From Isohypsibius dastychi (Eukaryota; Tardigrada; Eutardigrada; Parachela; Isohypsibiidae), in NCBI GenBank assembly GCA_034696485.1, contig JAQIWT010001255.1, positions 1-11,649 on the forward strand: a DNA stretch of 11,649 nucleotides, read 5' to 3'. The notes beneath the pieces are model-generated. The model saw nothing but the letters and a program-made list of their open reading frames with translations. It was not told where the DNA came from and did no database searches. The translations under genes were made by a program, and so were the position numbers. This document shows positions 6,779-11,649 of this stretch, in pieces. Each line of letters starts with the position of its first letter. Position 1 is the first letter of the stretch.

Positions 6779-8436
6779 ATGCAGCGAACTCCCAAGAAAT
6801 TGCTCGATTCGATCAAAGGAAAACTTTCGCCTAAGAAAAATACCGAAGCGCAATCAGTCAGCTCTACTGCTCCCGACAATCCATTTCCTCAACTTCGATA
6901 ACTATTGCGTCAGACAGTAGCACGCAAGATATTTCTGTTGTCAAGGATCCTTTCCACAAGTCTTCAAAGATCCCTCGTCAATCAGTTCTCCCAACCAATC
7001 TCACGTTCTCCAACTTACAAGCAAGCACATCTGCCAGTGTTGCAGAAACAGGATTCTTCATACCACCCATCAAAAGAAATTACGTGGTAAATCCGGTTCT
7101 ATCTCAAAACGAGATTACATTACTCGAGACCCACTAGGGAGGTTCGCGAAAGCTTCTGCATTACCGGCATAGCCCAACGAATACCAGATATGTGCAGAAG
7201 TGATACCGGGAGCCGATGAAAATCTCGTAGATCTCGATCCTCCAGAAATCGAGCACGTTGTAATCGACCCTCCAAACTCGAACGATTCAGTTATTCTCTT
7301 AAACAATAATTTTGAAATGGCTGACGAAGCGGATCAAGCGGCAATCATGCGTTTCATCGAAGATACCATCAAAGAAAAGGAAGCGAAAGAACGAAATTTG
7401 AAAGATCTCCCGACCTTTTCTGGTTCACCGTTCGAAGACGTTTCTGATTTTATTTCAAAAATTGAACAAACAGGGAAGTTTTACGCTTGGCCTCCCGAAG
7501 ATTACTGTCGATATCTACCACAAACATTGAAAGAAACTGCGTTACGGTGGTTTGTCAATCTTGATCAGCCAGTCGGAGTGAACTGGGACTTTTTCAAGAA
7601 AGCTTTAAGCACCAATTTTGGAAAATCTTTCATTGATTACGACATCATGGGTTCCACCCCACAACTTTCTCCTGAAGAGACTCCCATGTCATATATCACG
7701 CAACAACTGAGGATGCCCTCTGTTTTAGATCCTGATGCGAATGAAGCGAGCAAACTTGCTCGTCTGTGGGCCGGATTGCCCAGTCACTTGAAGCCCTACT
7801 TTATTCGTGAACCGGTAATCACCAGAGTCCAACAATGGACTGAGCGTTTGCGCAATGCTTCTCGAGAACCTGCATATATGCAGAAAGCGTTGACCGAAGG
7901 CGTCGTGACCTCAGCGACAGTGGGACCGTTGTTGCTAGAATTGCTGATAATCAACTGGCGTCACCCGTTAACGTTGTTATGCCGTCAACGAGTTCGTCCG
8001 CACTTCAACGCGAGATCGATGATCTGCGCGCCACAAATAGAGCATGAGGAACCAGCTCAAGCGGCTTCGTAACGATGTACAAGAACGTCCTTCTGACAAC
8101 CGACCACAGTATCAAACTTTCAATCGTCCATTGGTTTGAAATTTCTGCGGATATCAGGGACATTCGATCTCCGAACGCAGAAAAAGAATGAATTCCATTC
8201 GTGGTAACTCTCAAAATCGAGAAAATTCGAATTTTCGAGGGAATTTTTGAGGACGAAACAATTTCGCCAGGGGAGGTAATGGTGGAAATTATCGATACGC
8301 TCCACTCCGTTACGAAAATAATACACGACAAAATAATAACGATTTTTGGAATTCCAATCGCAATTACCATCCCGATCAGGGCAATCCAAGCGTGCCTATG
8401 ATTACTTCTGCACCCCCGACCCCCCGACCAAACTAA
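6779..8436 (+). pseudogene. gag: gag of the Ty3/gypsy element, four frameshifts and three stops
   Basis: Gag builds the virus-like particle. The ATG at 6779 starts MQRTPKKLLDSIKGKL, a basic N-terminus. Reading moves from frame 2 to 1 near 6895, to 3 near 7110, to 2 near 7925 and to 1 near 8043. Stops lie at 7170-7172, 8137-8139 and 8248-8250, before the final TAA at 8434. The capsid part (about 7410-7900) has the family's LPTFSGSPFEDVSDFI, RYLPQTLKETALRWF and a W..F..AL...F block. A short coiled coil (QREIDDLRATN) follows. The nucleocapsid keeps a zinc-knuckle frame of spacing C-x2-C-x4-H-x4-C at 8137-8178, but the first Cys is now TGA and the fourth is Arg (CGC). After that comes an Asn/Arg/Gly-rich tail. 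The final TAA is in frame with the protease-like region, so it may be a true end or another mutation. Confidence 0.87.
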
Positions 8437-8786
8437 AACTATCAAGTAGTGCGCCTTTCTTTTTCTGCGTACGAAGATTCTTTTACTGCTGACACTGGCA
8501 GTAAAGAATATTTGTCTGAATCTCGAGATATTTGTTTGGTGGCGGCAGACAATAAGTCCGCACCGGTCTTTGTGTCCGACGATGCTCAACCGGACCTGGA
8601 AAAATTACAGAACGATTCACAAAACTTTGATGAGACAAATCTGCCCGTTCTTGGTAGCTCGTTTTACAAGAAACATCTGTTGGAATACGAAGACAGTCCC
8701 CTTTTTGTTCCGCTGAAGAAAAACTGCCCTCCTCCCACAAGAGAAGAATTTATTTCGCAACTGGTATTAGGTGATGAAATGTCCGC
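8437..8786 (+). pseudogene. pol: pol N-terminal part: aspartic protease-like segment and linker
   Basis: It continues in the frame of the gag end after one TAA. An ADTGS sequence (D at 8491) fits the active site of retroviral aspartic proteases, and PVLGSSFYKKH about 50 residues later resembles the closing LG motif. That spacing is shorter than usual for Ty3/gypsy proteases, so residues may be deleted or the match could be partly chance. The protease would cleave Gag and Pol. A frameshift near 8786 leads into the reverse transcriptase. Confidence 0.5.
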
Positions 8787-9825
8787 CATGAAAAACAACA
8801 AATCACCGAATTACTTGTTGAATTTTCCGATGTATTTTCTCCTGAAAATGAACCTCTTAGAAAAGTTGATCTCGTGTATCATGTGATAAATACCGAAGAA
8901 AACCCACCATTCAAACAACTTTTTCGACGACAGCCTTTCTGGAAAACAGAAATCATTGATAAAGAAATAAAAGAACTTTAGGAGCAAGATATTATCGAAG
9001 AAAGCATGTCCAATTGGGCATCCAATATACTGTTAGTTCCCAAACCAGATGGGAGCTCTCGAATGTGTATTGATTTCCTTGACCTTGACAAACTAACGAA
9101 AAAGGATAATTATCCACTTCCTCGTATCGATGACTGTCTGAATGCACTTTAAAGTGCAAAATGGTTTTGTGGTTGCGATTGCAACTGCGGCTGCTGGAAT
9201 GTTCTCATGGATCCTGATTCGATTGAAAAAACTGCGGTCTTGGTTCGTTATGATCTCTTTCAGTGGAAGAGGATGCCGTTTGGATTATGTAATGCTCCTG
9301 CCACTTTTTCGCGTTTGATGAACAAGATTCTTGAGGGAATCAAGATGAAGACCGTCTTGGTCTACCTCGACGACGTTAATATTCTTGCACCTACTTTCGA
9401 CGAACTTCTGGTTCGACTACGTGAAATCCTAATTCGTTTTCGGAAGTCAAGCTTGAAACTCAAGCACAAAAAGTGTGAATTTGGCACCAAGCGTCTTAAA
9501 TTTCTGTGCCACATGGTCGATGAACATGGAATTTCGCCGAACCCAGATAAAATCGAGACGATAAGAAAAATCAAACAACCAACCAATTTTCTCGAACTAC
9601 GATCTTTTTTTGGTGCTGCTTCCTATTATAGGAAATTTATTCGCGACTTCTCCGAAATTGCCCATCCTCTTAATGCGCTTACAAAGAAAGATGTCGAGTA
9701 CATTTGGACTCCGTCCCAACAGCAATCATTTGAAACGCTCAAAACCTGTTCGATGACTAGTCCCGTACTAGTTCATTTCGATCAAGATCGTCCACTTGTG
9801 TTGGAGACGGACGCCAGTCTGCTCG
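8787..9825 (+). pseudogene. pol: Reverse transcriptase domain of pol
   Basis: The enzyme copies element RNA into DNA. Frame 3 is open from 8787 except for TAG (8979-8981) and TAA (9150-9152). The blocks come in order: LVEFSDVFSPENEPL, QDIIEESMSNWASNILLVPK, PDGSSRMCIDF, KKDNYPLPRIDD, then motif A, then FQWKRMPFGLCNAPATFS, then the active-site YLDD (9363-9374), then the connection region with KCEFG and LRSFFGAASYYRKFI. The YLDD aspartates are intact, and the motif A Asp is at 9177-9179. Motif A is odd: residues around it are CGCDCNCGCW where an LDL-type block is usual. The upstream ATG at 9207 is only an internal Met of the domain. Two stops and the flanking shifts make it inactive. Confidence 0.93.
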
Positions 9826-10312
9826 TTTGGCTGGCGTGCTTCACCAAGTGTGTGAGGACAACAAGCAAAGAGTTCTCGGTTATGCTTCGCGAACTTTGAA
9901 ACCGGCCGAGAAAAATTATTCTGCAGTCGAACTTGAGGTTGCTGCAGTTGTCTTCGCTGTCGAGCATTTCCACCCGTATGTCGGTGGGCCGAAACTGTTC
10001 ACCATTGTGACTGATCACGCTGCATTGATTGGTCTTTTGAAAATGAAGGAACCAAAAGGTCGACTTGCGCGCTGGGTTGTGCGCCTTCGCCCGTACAATT
10101 TTGAAATTTCCTACCGGAGTGGAAGAAAAAATCTGATCGCAGATTACTGTTCTCGATTTCCATACGACAATTCTGACGTTCCCGACGCGAACGTACTCTC
10201 TTTTCCGCTGTTCTTTGGCAATTCTGTTGATTCAGCTGTAATGAAAAGAGATGACTTTTTTTGTAGCAATATTATACAGACACTTTCAGAACCCTTCTCA
10301 CCTGCATTTTGA
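9826..10312 (+). pseudogene. pol: RNase H domain of pol
   Basis: It removes the RNA strand after reverse transcription. The start of the domain, LVLETDASL with the first catalytic Asp, lies in frame 3 at about 9796-9822. A frameshift near 9825 moves it to frame 2, which carries LAGVLHQVCEDNKQRVLGYA, KPAEKNYSAVELE (the catalytic Glu), VTDHAALIGLL (TDH) and NLIADYCSR (the last Asp). The catalytic positions appear kept. A TGA ends the frame at 10310-10312 but the same frame goes on into the integrase. Confidence 0.9.
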
Positions 10313-11649
10313 GGCAAGAATCTCTCAAATGCCCTAAAAAACGATTGACTTTATCGTATTGTTTTTCGGGATAACCGTACATGTTTGCTGTTAGTCATTC
10401 CAGCAATTCTTCAACGAGAAATCCTTGCAGCGGCACACGACGACTCCGCGCATCTTGGAATCACAAAGACGTACGAGCGAATACACGATAAGTATTTTTG
10501 GCCACGAATGTTGAACACGGTTGCGGACTACATCAACTCTTGCAAGAATTGTTCGTTTCGGAAATCTCCGAACGAGAAGCCAGCCGGCTATTTGCAACCA
10601 ATTCCTGTCTTTTCAGCATTCCATACAGTTTCGATCGTTTATATGGGACCGCTTGTCCCAAGTCGAAAAGGAAACGAATATCTACTGGTCGCGACGGATT
10701 ACCTGACCAAGTGGGTCAAAGCAAGACCCGTTCGAGCTGCGACGGCGATGAACGCAGCTCATTTCTTCATAGAGCAAATCGTGCTTCGTCATGGAGCACC
10801 TATCCGTCTCCTAAGTGATCGTGGATCACATTTCCTGAATTCTTTGATGAAAAACATCCTCACGCTGTACGGAGTACAGCACATTGTCACTCCAGCGTAT
10901 ACACCACATGCCAATTGGCTAACTGAAAGGATGAACGGTACGATTGGCCGCGCCTTGTCTCATTACGTTTCAGAAAATCATCGCAACTGAGATGAAGCAT
11001 TACCTTACGTGGTTTTTGCAATCAATAAGGCGAAACAACAAAATACAGCCCGTTTGAGCTGCTGTATGGACGACTCCCAATTTTTCCTGTGGACGCGGCG
11101 CTTGGGTTTGATGGTTTTGACAAAATTGAGGATCCTGAGAGCTACGTTGAAGAAATTCATGATTGGATGCATCAGGCCCAAGAAATTGCAGCGCTACGCT
11201 CGAACGTCAACTTCAACAAAACGGCTCCGATATATAATGCGACTCATCGACCGAATAAATATCAGGTTTGCGACCTTGTACTTCTGAAATGTCCCCCGAA
11301 TATTCTGAAAACTAACAAAGAAACAGAAAAGATAACGAAAATCGGGCCGAGTACAAAATTTCTGTACAAATGGCGGGGACCTTACGAGATTGTTGAAAAC
11401 TTATCTCCCGTGACTGTTATCGGAAATTTAATTGGAAGAAGATCAAAACAAACGGTTCATGTCCATCGGTTAGAAAAATACCGTGAGAGAAACGAAGATG
11501 TGACTCCGCTGGCTCGAGTGGCAAAACGGATGAATCCGTCAAACTCTGAAGAGCCAAAATTCGAGCAACTCTTTGGTTTTGATGTGGAAGAAGATGAAGT
11601 GGAAGAAGAAGAAGAAGAAGAAGAAGAAGAAGAAGAAGAAGAAGAAGAA
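10313..11649 (+). pseudogene. pol: Integrase domain of pol with GPY region and acidic tail, open at the right edge
   Basis: Frame 2 continues from RNase H through a TGA at 10346-10348. The zinc-binding HHCC is intact: H18, H23, C53 and C56 of the 10385 frame. The catalytic core keeps the second Asp (LLSDRG, 10817-10819) and the Glu (LTERMN, 10925-10927), 36 residues apart, the DD35E spacing. The first Asp is Tyr (TAT, 10640-10642), which should abolish activity. A TGA at 10988-10990 interrupts, then NKAKQQN leads to a frameshift near 11046. The remaining 200 codons in frame 1 have no stop: PFELLYGRLPIFPVD, then a GPY-type C-terminal module (YKWRGPYEIVENLS) with HVHRLEKY, then an acidic segment ending in poly-Glu. 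The C-terminal part is open at the window edge and missed by a search that needs a stop. Confidence 0.91.
11602..11649 (+). repeat. (GAA)16 microsatellite at the window edge
   Basis: Sixteen pure GAA units run to the last base, in frame as poly-Glu at the end of the integrase reading. Imperfect GAA-rich codons (from about 11582) precede them. The repeat likely continues beyond the edge. Confidence 0.9.

Larger units (their letters stand above)
6334..11649 (+). mobile_element. Ty3/gypsy LTR retrotransposon, degenerate, 3' end outside the window
   Basis: The order is 5' LTR, short leader, gag, protease-like region, reverse transcriptase, RNase H, integrase, which is the Ty3/gypsy (Metaviridae) pol order with integrase last. 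Frames used are 2, 1, 3, 2, 1 in gag and 1, 3, 2, 1 in pol, with eight in-frame stops counting the TAA that ends gag. It cannot move by itself. No env is seen before the edge and the 3' LTR is missing from the window, so the full length and any target-site duplication cannot be judged. Confidence 0.92.

Noticed and set aside
8005-8589. 194-codon minus-strand ORF
   Set aside because: It lies opposite the gag tail and the start of pol, whose zinc knuckle and Asn/Arg-rich frame explain the sequence. It has no recognisable motif.
9165-9200. Possible metallothionein-like Cys peptide
   Set aside because: The Cys run is in frame with the reverse transcriptase and flanked by its conserved blocks.
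1-11649. CRISPR array, tRNA, rRNA or riboswitch
   Set aside because: No regular spaced repeats, cloverleaf or rRNA-like stretch was seen on reading both strands; short structured RNAs could be missed without a covariance search.

Overview
The window is eukaryotic and accessory in character. It holds no cellular operon, rRNA or tRNA that I can see. It contains two blocks of decayed mobile or virus-like sequence. A core promoter with a TATA box and a TCAGTT initiator fits an arthropod host; that is only a hint, and I cannot name the organism.

Block 1 (1 to about 6166) is a tightly packed set of seven broken genes on both strands. From the left, on the minus strand, come a Polinton/Maverick-type DDE integrase (1-821) and a partner with a CxGC...HxC motif (806-1734); the two overlap by 16 bp. 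Then follow a plus-strand unknown of about 430 codons with a likely 68-bp intron (2254-3618), a minus-strand unknown (3783-4249), a plus-strand signal-peptide ORF (4457-4662), a plus-strand thymidylate kinase remnant (4686-5168) and a minus-strand unknown of about 306 codons (5248-6166). Neighbours sit tail-to-tail or head-to-head with short gaps. The head-to-head pair shares a 107-bp region with a TATA box for each strand. Dense genes, an integrase and a nucleotide-metabolism enzyme suggest an endogenised DNA virus or virus-like transposon. That is inference: only the integrase and the thymidylate kinase have recognisable families.

Block 2 (6334 to the right edge) is a Ty3/gypsy LTR retrotransposon on the plus strand. 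It has a 394-bp 5' LTR bounded by TGTAACG...CGTTACA, then gag (6779-8436), a protease-like segment, reverse transcriptase, RNase H and integrase. It runs off the right edge inside a (GAA)16 microsatellite that encodes a poly-Glu tail. The 3' LTR is not in the window.

Nearly every gene in both blocks is split by frameshifts and stops. The true reading was therefore followed across frames, and several genes (3783-4249, the gag 5' part, the integrase C-terminus) show up only that way. All break positions are approximate to within a few codons.
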